This document shows positions 31,617-38,859 of a DNA stretch of 45,389 bases, one piece after another. The stretch lies in contig NZ_JAEQMY010000041.1 in assembly GCF_016743775.1 (NCBI RefSeq), forward strand, positions 1-45,389. Reading direction: 5' to 3'. This DNA is from Microvirga aerilata (GTDB lineage: Bacteria; Pseudomonadota; Alphaproteobacteria; Rhizobiales; Beijerinckiaceae). The position numbers and the translations under genes are program-made. The notes beneath the pieces were generated by a model that was not told the origin of the DNA, made no database searches, and saw only the letters and a list, made by a program, of their open reading frames with translations. The first letter of the stretch is position 1. Every line of letters starts with the position of its first letter.

Positions 31617-32354
31617 GTGAGCGGCCGCAGCTTCAGCTATGCGACGGAGGCCTTCGAGTTCATCGAAGGGCTGGAGAACCTGGTCACGCCACAAGACGTC
31701 ATCAACGCGGTGGAAAAATCCTTTGGGATTTTCGGTTTCGAGAATTTCATCATCACGGGCCTTCCCAACCCCAGGGAAAGCTTCGAGCAGGTCGTCCTCC
31801 TGAAGAAGTGGCCCGTGGGCTGGTTCAACATCTACGCCAAAGAGGACTATGTGCGGGTCGATCCCATCATTCGTCTCTGCAGAACCACCGTTCAACCTTT
31901 CGAATGGTCCGAGGCCCCCTATGATCGGGCCTCCGAACCACAGGCCGCCGAGGTCATGGACCGGGCGACCGATTTCAGGATGAAGGAAGGCTTCTGCCTG
32001 CCGATTCACGGCATCCAGGGCTATGAGGCCTGCTTCTCGATGAGTGGGGCGCACCTGGATCTCTCGCCCCAGAAGAAGCCGGCCCTGCACCTGATGGCCA
32101 TGTACGCCTTCGAGCGGGCTCGCCAACTGCTCAAGCCCAGCCCTTATAACGGCTCAGGTCTCCTGACCCCTCGCGAGCGCGAAGCCCTTACCTGGGCGGC
32201 GGCGGGCAAGTCTGCCGCCGATACGGGAGAGATCCTCGGGATCACGGAGCGCACGGTCACGGCTCACATTGCGAGCGCGTGCCAGAAGCTCGAGGCCGCC
32301 AACAAGACGCAGGCCGTCGCGAGAGCCCTTCAGTTCAAGCTGATAGGGCTCTGA
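31617..32354 (+). CDS. LuxR-type quorum-sensing receptor/regulator
   Basis: This ~245-residue protein has an N-terminal autoinducer-binding domain (about 15-160, with 'WPVGWFNIYAKEDYVRVDPIIR', the W…Y…D pattern of AHL pockets) and a C-terminal LuxR helix-turn-helix (about 180-240, 'LTPREREALTWAAAGKSAADTGEILGITERTVTAHI'). It should bind an acyl-homoserine lactone and activate luxI and other genes. GTG 31617 is chosen because AGGAG lies six bases upstream; an in-frame TTG at 31593 is upstream of that site. The gene is followed by a lux-box-like sequence and luxI, and is divergent from the PraR-like repressor. Confidence 0.92.
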   Translation: MSGRSFSYATEAFEFIEGLENLVTPQDVINAVEKSFGIFGFENFIITGLPNPRESFEQVVLLKKWPVGWFNIYAKEDYVRVDPIIRLCRTTVQPFEWSEAPYDRASEPQAAEVMDRATDFRMKEGFCLPIHGIQGYEACFSMSGAHLDLSPQKKPALHLMAMYAFERARQLLKPSPYNGSGLLTPREREALTWAAAGKSAADTGEILGITERTVTAHIASACQKLEAANKTQAVARALQFKLIGL

Positions 32355-32360
32355 CACCGC

Positions 32361-32380
32361 ACCTGTAACTTCCTACAATA
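32361..32380 (+). promoter_or_regulatory. Lux-box-like element upstream of luxI
   Basis: ACCTGT (32361-32366) and the imperfect complement ACAATA (32375-32380) enclose eight bases, giving a 20-base element like the rhizobial lux box (ACCTGT-N8-ACAGGT). The second half is degenerate. It lies 55 bases before the luxI start. Confidence 0.5.
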
Positions 32381-32435
32381 TCTTTTCCCGCCGGGACCCG
32401 CGAGATTCCCGCCCTTAGAGGCAGGAACCCATCCA

Positions 32436-33077
32436 ATGACCCAAGTGCACATTATCACCCATGATAATGAACATTTACATAGAGATAAGCTTGAGCAGTA
32501 TTTCCGCCTCCGGCATGAGATCTTTGTCAAAGAGCGGGGATGGCTCGATCTGAAACGCCCCGACGCACGGGAGGTCGATTCCTACGACAACAAGAATACG
32601 ATCTACCTCCTCGCGATCGATCAGGACCGGATTGTAGGCGGTCAGCGGCTTTATCCGACCCTGCTGCCTCACATGATCAGCGAGGTTTTCGCCCCGATGG
32701 CGGAGCGTGGCATTCCGAGCGCGCGCCACATCTTCGAATGGACCCGCTACCTCGTCGTCAAGGAAAGGAGGATGGGCAGGACTGACTGCCGTCTGCTGGC
32801 CGCCCTTCAGCAGTTCTGCCTTGAGGAGGGCGTCACGGAGGTGACCGCGGTCGTCGAGATGTGGTGGCTGCCCCGTTGGCAGCAGGCAGGCTTCAAGGTT
32901 CGACCCTTGGGGTTGCCGAGCATGATCGAGGGCCAGGCCTGCATCGCGGCCTCCATTCAGATCTCGCAGGACAGCCTGGATCATGTGCGCAGGCTGGCGG
33001 GCCTGCGTGGCTCATGTCTCGTCCGCGATCCCCGGATATCTCCCATCCTCGATCGGATACCCCATGTCGCTGCCTGA
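32436..33077 (+). CDS. Acyl-homoserine-lactone synthase (LuxI family)
   Basis: This 213-residue LuxI-type enzyme makes an N-acyl-homoserine lactone signal from S-adenosylmethionine and an acyl carrier. The conserved residues are visible: Arg in 'RLRHEIFVKERGW', Trp36, Asp in 'REVDSYDN', 'YLLAID', 'VGGQRLYPTLLPHM', and Glu/Arg in 'IFEWTRYLV'. The acyl chain cannot be predicted. It follows the luxR-type gene by 81 bases and overlaps the next small gene by 14 bases, as cinI overlaps cinS in Rhizobium leguminosarum. Confidence 0.95.
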   Translation: MTQVHIITHDNEHLHRDKLEQYFRLRHEIFVKERGWLDLKRPDAREVDSYDNKNTIYLLAIDQDRIVGGQRLYPTLLPHMISEVFAPMAERGIPSARHIFEWTRYLVVKERRMGRTDCRLLAALQQFCLEEGVTEVTAVVEMWWLPRWQQAGFKVRPLGLPSMIEGQACIAASIQISQDSLDHVRRLAGLRGSCLVRDPRISPILDRIPHVAA

Positions 33078-33306
33078 CGAGAACCATCCCGTCAACTCTT
33101 TCGTGCAGGAGGAGATGATCGAGAATCTCTCCCAGGCGATGGCCCAGTTTCTCGCCCAGTGGCCTCCGGTCACCCGTCTGAGGCTTCTGGCCTTCATGCA
33201 TCTGGTCGAGCAGCCCGAGACCATGAAAGCCCTGCTGGAGATTACCCCCTCCGGGTCCCTGCGCCTGACCCTGGATACCGACGTTACTCCTGGCCGCACC
33301 CACTAG
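33064..33306 (+). CDS. Small protein overlapping luxI (CinS-like position)
   Basis: This 80-residue acidic helical protein ('NSFVQEEMIENLSQAMAQFLAQWPPVTRLRLLAFMHLVEQPETMKALLEI') starts at ATG 33064, inside the last 14 bases of luxI, so its translation is coupled to luxI. In Rhizobium leguminosarum a small protein in the same position, CinS, acts as an anti-repressor by binding PraR. The position and size here, and a PraR-like gene 1.5 kb away, suggest the same role; direct sequence similarity to CinS I cannot assess. The ribosome binding site is weak, consistent with coupling. Confidence 0.72.
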   Translation: MSLPDENHPVNSFVQEEMIENLSQAMAQFLAQWPPVTRLRLLAFMHLVEQPETMKALLEITPSGSLRLTLDTDVTPGRTH

Positions 33307-33332
33307 CGCCGCCAGGTCAGGAGCCCAAAGAA

Positions 33333-33366
33333 ACAGGCCCCGCTCCGTCAAAGGAACGAGGCCTGT
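33333..33366. terminator. Terminator-like hairpin after quorum-sensing unit
   Basis: ACAGGCC (33333-33339) pairs with GGCCTGT (33360-33366), with further pairs inside. It lies between the convergent small luxI-coupled gene and the YciE-like gene and can serve both. Confidence 0.65.
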
Positions 33367-33382
33367 ATTCGGCTGCCTGTGA

Positions 33383-33877
33383 TCAGGCAGCCTTCGTGTT
33401 GACGCGAGCCTCTGCGAGCTGGGTCAGCAGCTGATCGGTCTTCTTCTCTTCCTGAAGGTTCTGGTCGAGAAGCTTTGCGGCATCGGGCATGCCGAGCTCC
33501 TGGGCCCAGGTCTTCAGGGATCCGTAGCGGGTGATCTCATAGTGCTCGACGGCCTGAGCGGCCGCGAGGATGCCGGCATCGAGGGCTTCGCTCTCGGCGA
33601 AGTCTTCCATGACTTCCTTGCCTTCCTCGATGATGCCGTTGATGGCCTCGCACTGGACCCCGCGGGCCGGCTTGCCGAGCATCTCGAAAACCTGCTCGAG
33701 GCGCTCGATCTGGCCCTGGGTCTCCTCGCGGTGGGTTTCGAAAGCCTGCTTCAGCTCCTCGGACTCGGCTGCCTTCGCCATCTTCGGCAGGGCCTTCAGA
33801 ATCTGCTTCTCGGCATAGAAAACATCCTTCAGGGTGTGAAGGAACAGGTCGTTCAAGGTTTTTTCCTTGGCTGGCAT
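33383..33877 (-). CDS. YciE/YciF family ferritin-like protein (DUF892)
   Basis: This 164-residue four-helix protein of the DUF892 ferritin-like family carries metal-binding Glu/His patterns in 'LKDVFYAEKQILKALPKMAKAAESEEL', 'AFETHREETQGQIERLEQVF', 'EALDAGILAAAQAVEHYEITRYGSL' and 'LLDQNLQEEKKTDQLLTQLAE'. These proteins are induced by stress and bind di-iron; the reaction is unknown. The ATG at 33877 is used, with AGGAG upstream; the longer frame is not conserved. A perfect EcfG-type promoter lies on the minus strand upstream. Confidence 0.93.
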   Translation of the reverse strand: MPAKEKTLNDLFLHTLKDVFYAEKQILKALPKMAKAAESEELKQAFETHREETQGQIERLEQVFEMLGKPARGVQCEAINGIIEEGKEVMEDFAESEALDAGILAAAQAVEHYEITRYGSLKTWAQELGMPDAAKLLDQNLQEEKKTDQLLTQLAEARVNTKAA

Positions 33878-33908
33878 TGTGACAACTCCTTTGGTTGAGC
33901 GTGGACTC

Positions 33909-33933
33909 AACGAAGGCCAAGGTTGGAGGTTCC
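33909..33933 (-). promoter_or_regulatory. EcfG-type promoter of the YciE-like gene
   Basis: On the minus strand GGAAC (complement of 33929-33933), 16 bases, then CGTT (complement of 33909-33912). Exact match to the general-stress consensus, 32 bases before the start codon. Confidence 0.75.
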
Positions 33934-33962
33934 TCGCGGCAGGAAGCTTAAAACGAACACCG

Positions 33963-33988
33963 GGAACAACACCGCTTCACGTCGCGTT
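33963..33988 (+). promoter_or_regulatory. EcfG-type promoter of the YgaP-like gene
   Basis: GGAAC (33963-33967), 17 bases, CGTT (33985-33988). Exact match to the general-stress consensus, 28 bases before the GTG start. It is divergent from the EcfG-type promoter at 33909-33933. Confidence 0.75.
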
Positions 33989-34016
33989 CGGCCCAGGCAA
34001 ATCAAGGAGAACTGAC

Positions 34017-34277
34017 GTGGCGAACATGACTTCCGCCAAGACCGGATCGCTGATGAACGTGGAGCCCAACCTCAGCACCACCGAGCGCAGCGTCTACATG
34101 CTAGTGGGCCTCGGTCTCGCGGCTGCGGCGGCCAAACCCCGCCCCAATCCGCTCCTGAACATTCTGGCGCTCGCGGGCGGGTCCTATCTGGCGTGGCGCG
34201 GATATGCCGGCAGCTGCCCCGTGAAGGCTGCCTTGATGGGCTCGCACGAGAGCGATCGCATCGCTCATCACGGCTGA
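34017..34277 (+). CDS. YgaP/DUF2892-like small membrane protein
   Basis: This 86-residue protein has two hydrophobic segments ('YMLVGLGLAAAAA' and 'LLNILALAGGSYLAWRGYAGSCPV'), the DUF2892/YgaP transmembrane pattern with the 'NLSTTERSVYML' start and a conserved 'RGYAGSCP' motif. The start is GTG 34017, with AAGGAGA seven bases upstream and an EcfG-type promoter before it; the much longer frame is not conserved. A role in the envelope under stress is inferred. A strong terminator follows. Confidence 0.87.
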   Translation: MANMTSAKTGSLMNVEPNLSTTERSVYMLVGLGLAAAAAKPRPNPLLNILALAGGSYLAWRGYAGSCPVKAALMGSHESDRIAHHG

Positions 34278-34283
34278 AAGATA

Positions 34284-34316
34284 AAGGGCTACAGCAGTTT
34301 GAGCTGTAGCCCTTTT
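34284..34316. terminator. Rho-independent terminator after YgaP-like gene
   Basis: AAGGGCTACAGC (34284-34295) and GCTGTAGCCCTT (34303-34314) form a perfect 12-bp stem with a seven-base loop, ending in TTTT. The A-rich left end suits the convergent gene as well. Confidence 0.9.
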
Positions 34317-34341
34317 AGCCGGACCCGGAGAGCGTGGATGC

Positions 34342-34608
34342 TCAATAGGAGGATGTCGAACGGCGTCCTGCGATCAGGCCATAGATGAAGAGCACGATGA
34401 TGGCGCCGACGACGGCACCGATGAAACCTGCCCCCTCATCCGCCCGGTACCAGCCGAGAGCCTGTCCGAGATATGTGGCAACCACAGCGCCGATGATGCC
34501 CAGAATGGTGGTCATGATGAAGCCCGACGGCTCGTTCCGGCCGGGCATGATCCATTTTGCGATCAAACCAGCCACGAAGCCGATAATGATGGTCCAGATG
34601 ATGCTCAT
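34342..34608 (-). CDS. GlsB/YeaQ/YmgE family stress membrane protein
   Basis: This 88-residue protein has three membrane helices and glycine-rich packing ('IIWTIIIGFVAGLIAKWIMPGRNEPSGFIMTTILGIIGAVVATYLG', then 'GFIGAVVGAIIVLFIYGLI'), the full pattern of the transglycosylase-associated/GlsB family. It acts in the inner membrane in stress; the mechanism is unknown. A near-consensus EcfG-type promoter lies upstream. It is a single-gene unit convergent with the YgaP-like gene. Confidence 0.93.
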   Translation of the reverse strand: MSIIWTIIIGFVAGLIAKWIMPGRNEPSGFIMTTILGIIGAVVATYLGQALGWYRADEGAGFIGAVVGAIIVLFIYGLIAGRRSTSSY

Positions 34609-34641
34609 GAGATAGTCCCTGTCAGTGTTGCCTCAACATGG

Positions 34642-34666
34642 AACGCATATCTTCGGCTAAGGTTGC
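34642..34666 (-). promoter_or_regulatory. Near-consensus EcfG-type promoter of GlsB-like gene
   Basis: On the minus strand GCAAC (complement of 34662-34666), 16 bases, then CGTT (complement of 34642-34645). One mismatch from GGAAC; 34 bases before the start. Confidence 0.55.
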
Positions 34667-34739
34667 GGGCGGCTGGCGCTCCGGCTCCGATTTTTCATGA
34701 TCTTGCCTTACTTGAGGTGGAGACTTCCGGCTCCCGCAC

Positions 34740-34922
34740 ATGGAGGCCCTTGCCATGGATGTTGCTGGATCCCACTGGACCTACGAGGCTGTGCAAGCCC
34801 TCATCTCCCTTGCCCGGGAAGGCGCTCCAGTCTCGGTAATCAGCCTGAAGCTGAAACGCTCGGTGACGGAGGTTCGAGCTAAGCTGAACGATCTCGGCGT
34901 CACGCCAGCGGCCGAGGTTTAG
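34740..34922 (+). CDS. Small helical protein, possible helix-turn-helix
   Basis: This 60-residue protein has the pattern 'HWTYEAVQALISLAREGAPVSVISLKLKRSVTEVRAKLNDLGV', two or three short helices with a GA-P-V turn like a small helix-turn-helix or Myb-like unit. I recall similar short proteins in Methylobacterium-type genomes without a function. ATG 34740 or ATG 34755 may be the start; the second begins MDVAGSHWTYEA. It is divergent from the GlsB-like gene. About 240 gene-free bases follow it. Confidence 0.6.
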   Translation: MEALAMDVAGSHWTYEAVQALISLAREGAPVSVISLKLKRSVTEVRAKLNDLGVTPAAEV

Positions 34923-35163
34923 AACACGTACCCGGCATGCAGGAGCCGACCCGCGCAGGGGCGCGCCATAGAACCTGATCCTGTCTGCTAATGTCCTGAA
35001 CAAATGGCATGGCCCGTTGCCTCAGCGTATTCCTGTGCGGCCGGTTCTTCCTTGGCCTTGAGCTCGCGCTCTGCCTCAAATCAGTGATCGTGCGGATTGC
35101 CTGTGCGCCCCTGGCGCTCCCAGATCTCGCAGGACCTCACGCACGTCTTCTCGTCACGGCTGT

Positions 35164-35541
35164 TCATCCCTCGCATCCTGTCAGCCGTTGGTTCTGTGGG
35201 CATTCACCCTCCAACAGCCGCTGGCCGGCGGTAAAACGCACTCGCTGAGGGGGCAAAGGCGCCTTATGCTCCCTGGCGAGATGCTGCCTGATACTCTCCT
35301 GGGCTCGGTCCAGATCGGCGTGGGTGGGTTGGCCCAGCCTTTCCAGCAGGCAGAGCCTGGCTTCCACATACCAATTCCCGGACACGTCGCCATAATGGTC
35401 GCCGAGGAGGGTCAGCCCCGCCATCGGCTGCGGCTTATCATCAAGGATCAGCATGCCCTCTTCGTCGCTGCCGGTGCCCACCCGCACCGGTTGAACATTC
35501 CTTGTACTTCCAGGAACCGCCAAGCCAAGATGTTTGCTCAC
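35164..35541 (-). CDS. Hypothetical protein
   Basis: I do not recognise this 125-residue soluble protein. The middle part is protein-like and acidic ('DEEGMLILDDKPQPMAGLTLLGDHYGDVSGNWYVEARLCLLERLGQP'), followed by a charged helix ('ADLDRAQESIRQHLAREHKA'). The start GTG at 35541 gives the longest frame, without a clear ribosome binding site; a Met 30 codons in may be used instead. It stands alone between a small helical protein gene and a strong terminator. A lineage-restricted gene is likely. Confidence 0.5.
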   Translation of the reverse strand: MSKHLGLAVPGSTRNVQPVRVGTGSDEEGMLILDDKPQPMAGLTLLGDHYGDVSGNWYVEARLCLLERLGQPTHADLDRAQESIRQHLAREHKAPLPPQRVRFTAGQRLLEGECPQNQRLTGCEG

Positions 35542-35641
35542 GGCGGAGGGCGGGCACTTCGAAGGTCCGGCCTGAGCGAGGGCAAATGGGCGCCTTCATC
35601 GACAGGAACCAGAGATATATTTGGAGGGATCGTTTGCATCA

Positions 35642-35670
35642 AAAAGGACCGGCCTGTGGCCGGTCCTTTT
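35642..35670. terminator. Rho-independent terminator of penicillin acylase gene
   Basis: AAAAGGACCGGCC (35642-35654) and GGCCGGTCCTTTT (35658-35670) form a perfect 13-bp stem with a three-base loop, A tract on one side and T tract on the other. It lies 30 bases after the minus-strand gene ends. Confidence 0.9.
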
Positions 35671-35699
35671 CCCGTATCGGAGGCCCGCGAGGGCCAGCA

Positions 35700-38129
35700 T
35701 CAACCTTTGGGGGTCAGCTGAAGGCGCTCGCTCGCAGCCCGTTCCACCGCCTCTCGGGAGTAGAGGAGCGGAATGTAATCGCCGGTCGCCCAAAGAGGCG
35801 CAAGATCACGGTAGTGCGGGCTGTAAGGGTTGCCGGACTGACCAGGCGTGTTGATTGCGCGGCTATCGTCCCAGTTGCCGACATCGAGCACCATGCGGAA
35901 CGATGCACCCGACGTCACCTTGAACGTCGATGTGCTGTAACCCGCAGCGTGAGGCACGTTGTTGCCGCCGCCCATTGCGAGCGGCCCAACCGTCATCTGA
36001 GCTTGTGTGGCCTTGTCGGCAAGAGGCTTCAAAGCATGATTAAACTCAGCCTGATGCAGGTTACCCCATTTCCATCCCGCCATGTCCTCGCCCAGCAGCT
36101 TGCTGAGTTCATCGGCTGCAGCGGAAAGGCTCTGCAGCAGAACCTTGTCGCGGGCCGCTGTCTGATCCGCGCCAAGCGCCTGATCCGGCTTTTCCAGATA
36201 ATCAACGATTGCCGAGAGGCTACCATTGCCGATGATCGCACGAGCTGCATCGGGCGTCGTTGCGGCAACAGTCGCCCGACCCAGATGCTTACTGGTCCAG
36301 ACCTCAAAGAGTGCTGCTCCGGCGCTGTCGGCGGTTTCCTTCGCGTCCCAGTTCTGCAGCAGCTCAAGAGCTGTCCTTTGCTTTGGATCCTCTGAACGAA
36401 GGGGCTTGAGAAGCGCAACGAGCCTGCGACCGAGCATGCTGGTATCGTCGTTTTGCAGGTCCATTGCATCGGCCAAGGTAAACTTCGGCTTTGCCTGAAG
36501 CACCTCTGTGATGCGCTGGAACCGCGCAGGATCAGCCCATTGGTCGAAGCCGATCCGCCGCTCGTTGATCGGGTAGCCAGGCGGAAGATTGTTCTGGTTT
36601 GCGGTCGCGAAGAAGCCTTGGGATGGATTGTACTCCTTCGGCAGATCCGCCATCGGGATGAAGCCTTCCCACTCATACCGCCCATCGCCAGGCACCGGCA
36701 TCAGGCCGTCGTAGCTTACCCGCTTGGGCGTAAGGCCACCTGGGATCCAGCCGATGTTGCCGTCCGTATCGGCATAGACCTGGTTCTCGGAGGGTGCGCC
36801 CCAACGGTTCATCGCCTCGAGAAAACCAGTCCAGTTCTGAGCCGTCATATAGTCCGAGGAGCCGAAATAGGCAGATGTGCCCGGATCGAACCAGACCGAA
36901 CGCATGGCGAAAGCCTGCTGTTTGGCATCATCCTTGGATAGCACTGGCCCATGGCGGGTGAAGAGCAGTTCGACGGTGCGGGGCTGCTCGCCCTTGACCT
37001 CTATGGTCTCCCGCACGACCCTCATGTCTTCCCAGCCGTCTCGGAACCTGTATTGGTTCACGTTGCCCGGGTTGAGCTGATAAACGTAGAGATCCTCCTG
37101 ATCGATGGCAAAGATCGTCAGGCCGAACGCAATCTTCCCGTTATGCCCGATGGAGATCCCCGGCAAAGCCGGCTCGCCCGCACCGATCACGGACATCCCC
37201 GGCGCATTCAAATGGACGATGTAGCGCAAGGAAGGCACGCCATGAGCCCGATGGGGATCATTGGCCAGGATCGGCCGACCTGTTGCTGTCCGGGAGCCTG
37301 CAACAACCCAGTTGTTGGACCCGATTCGGTCGATGTTGGCCATCGCCTCATCAAGGAATTCATCATGAGAATCCAGGGAAGCTTTCTTCTGCAGCGGCGT
37401 GAACGAGACGTCTTTCGTGCCGAGTTCGTAATCCTTCAGCACGTCCTTGGGAATCGAGCACGGGTCGAGCCCTGCGGGCACCGAAGTTTGCCATTCCGGC
37501 TCGAACTTGGCGCGCAGGCGGTCGGCATCGAGACCGGCCGCACAGGCAACCTGCGCCCGGCGGACTTCGGAGGCCACATTGCGCGTCAGGCCATGGCTGC
37601 GGATCCGAACGACATCTTCAGGCTTCCACAAGTCGGGCAGCGTTCCGGCAATCTTGAACTCCACAGGAGCGGCGCGGGTGCCATCGCGGACTTCTTGCAC
37701 AAAGGCATTCACGCCTTCGACGAAAGCTTCGGTGTAGGTTTTGGCGTTGGGTCCGTAGGCAGCCCATTCCTTATCCATGTCGCCGCGATAAAGGAACATG
37801 CGGGCGGCCCGGTCCTGATCGGCATATTCGGGCCCGAAGTCCTTCGCAAGCAAGCCAAGGCCACGCTTGCGCCACAGGTCGATCTGCCAAAGCCTGTCGC
37901 GAGCAGAATTGTAGCCTTGCATGAAGAAGGCATCGTGCTGATTTGCCGTGTAAATGTGCGGGATGCCCCAATGATCGACGATGATCTCGGCCGGAGCTTG
38001 CAGCCCTCTCACCTGTTGCGATGTGGTTCGGACCGCAGTCGACATGTCTGCGAAAGCTGGGATCGCGGTGCTGACGAGCAGAGCGCCCACATAGGGCATC
38101 AGGCGTGCGGTTCTGGTCGATGATCTCAT
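35700..38129 (-). CDS. Penicillin acylase family Ntn hydrolase (exported)
   Basis: This 809-residue periplasmic amidase precursor has a signal peptide (cleavage after 'AIPAFA', about residue 27), an alpha chain (about 28-250), a linker, and a beta chain starting at Ser271 in 'NIDRIGSNNWVVAGSRTATG'. That Ser is the self-processing N-terminal nucleophile. 'GRPILANDPHRAHGVPSLRYIVHL' and 'ISIGHNGKIAFGLT' are typical of the family. The substrate could be a beta-lactam side chain, an acyl amide or an acyl-homoserine lactone (as in PvdQ/QuiP-type acylases). A quorum-sensing synthase lies 2.6 kb away and a cluster of amide-ring hydrolases on the other side, so both uses are plausible. A strong terminator follows. 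Confidence 0.93.
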   Translation of the reverse strand: MRSSTRTARLMPYVGALLVSTAIPAFADMSTAVRTTSQQVRGLQAPAEIIVDHWGIPHIYTANQHDAFFMQGYNSARDRLWQIDLWRKRGLGLLAKDFGPEYADQDRAARMFLYRGDMDKEWAAYGPNAKTYTEAFVEGVNAFVQEVRDGTRAAPVEFKIAGTLPDLWKPEDVVRIRSHGLTRNVASEVRRAQVACAAGLDADRLRAKFEPEWQTSVPAGLDPCSIPKDVLKDYELGTKDVSFTPLQKKASLDSHDEFLDEAMANIDRIGSNNWVVAGSRTATGRPILANDPHRAHGVPSLRYIVHLNAPGMSVIGAGEPALPGISIGHNGKIAFGLTIFAIDQEDLYVYQLNPGNVNQYRFRDGWEDMRVVRETIEVKGEQPRTVELLFTRHGPVLSKDDAKQQAFAMRSVWFDPGTSAYFGSSDYMTAQNWTGFLEAMNRWGAPSENQVYADTDGNIGWIPGGLTPKRVSYDGLMPVPGDGRYEWEGFIPMADLPKEYNPSQGFFATANQNNLPPGYPINERRIGFDQWADPARFQRITEVLQAKPKFTLADAMDLQNDDTSMLGRRLVALLKPLRSEDPKQRTALELLQNWDAKETADSAGAALFEVWTSKHLGRATVAATTPDAARAIIGNGSLSAIVDYLEKPDQALGADQTAARDKVLLQSLSAAADELSKLLGEDMAGWKWGNLHQAEFNHALKPLADKATQAQMTVGPLAMGGGNNVPHAAGYSTSTFKVTSGASFRMVLDVGNWDDSRAINTPGQSGNPYSPHYRDLAPLWATGDYIPLLYSREAVERAASERLQLTPKG

Positions 38130-38859
38130 TGAGTTGTCCTCCCTGAGCGAAGTCGATCGTTCCCTTTTTCTCCAGGGTTGGAGTGGCGTTCAGGAATCGA
38201 TCAAACCCGATACTCGGTCCTTTGCCGGGTGACCAACAATTGCATTCCTGACAGGGCAGGTATCAGGATGATGACGCTTGTTACTTGAAGCTTCCACGCT
38301 AGTTGTGCGCCCTCCGGCATATTCACCTTCGTGAAATAGTCATCCAACGGATGAATGCTGCAGTCGGTGCAGTAAGACACCCAAGCTAATCGATCAGCGG
38401 CTTGGCTGCGAGCGGCAGCTCAGGATCAAGCTCCGAGCCCTTCAGGAAAGCTTGCATCGGTTAGGCGATCAGACGAAGTCGTTTCTTTCCCGACGATGCG
38501 GCGAACGCTTCGAAGATGGCTCCAACCACGAATTGACCCGGCGGGACACGCCATAGGCCCCAGGCAAGCACATCCAGGTCGTCCATGTGAATGGAGGTCA
38601 TGCAGCAAGCACTGCTCCAATCCGTGCTTTGTCTCATATCAGAAGCAACCAATCGAATAAGGTCGACCTTCGTTTTATGTTGCAGTGCAAAAAGCCGCTG
38701 AGGTCGCGAAATACAACAAGCGGCCGAGATACGCGTGAGGCCTTGGATAGCGGACTTGGCTTGGTGCTTTCCAAGTTCTCCTTGCTGAGGCTCGATTCAT
38801 CCGCATACATTGTGTTTTGCACGATAGAAGACCGCTATCTTAGAGCCCTGGGGGATACA
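38130..38859. other. Divergent promoter region with possible regulator remnant
   Basis: Between the acylase and the hydantoinase genes lie 730 bases. A minus-strand frame at 38461-38652 contains 'RVPPGQFVVGAIFEAFAASSG', which resembles a piece of a LysR substrate-binding domain but stops abruptly; the flanking frames are broken. I treat it as a possible relic, with low confidence. No complete gene is seen. Confidence 0.35.
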
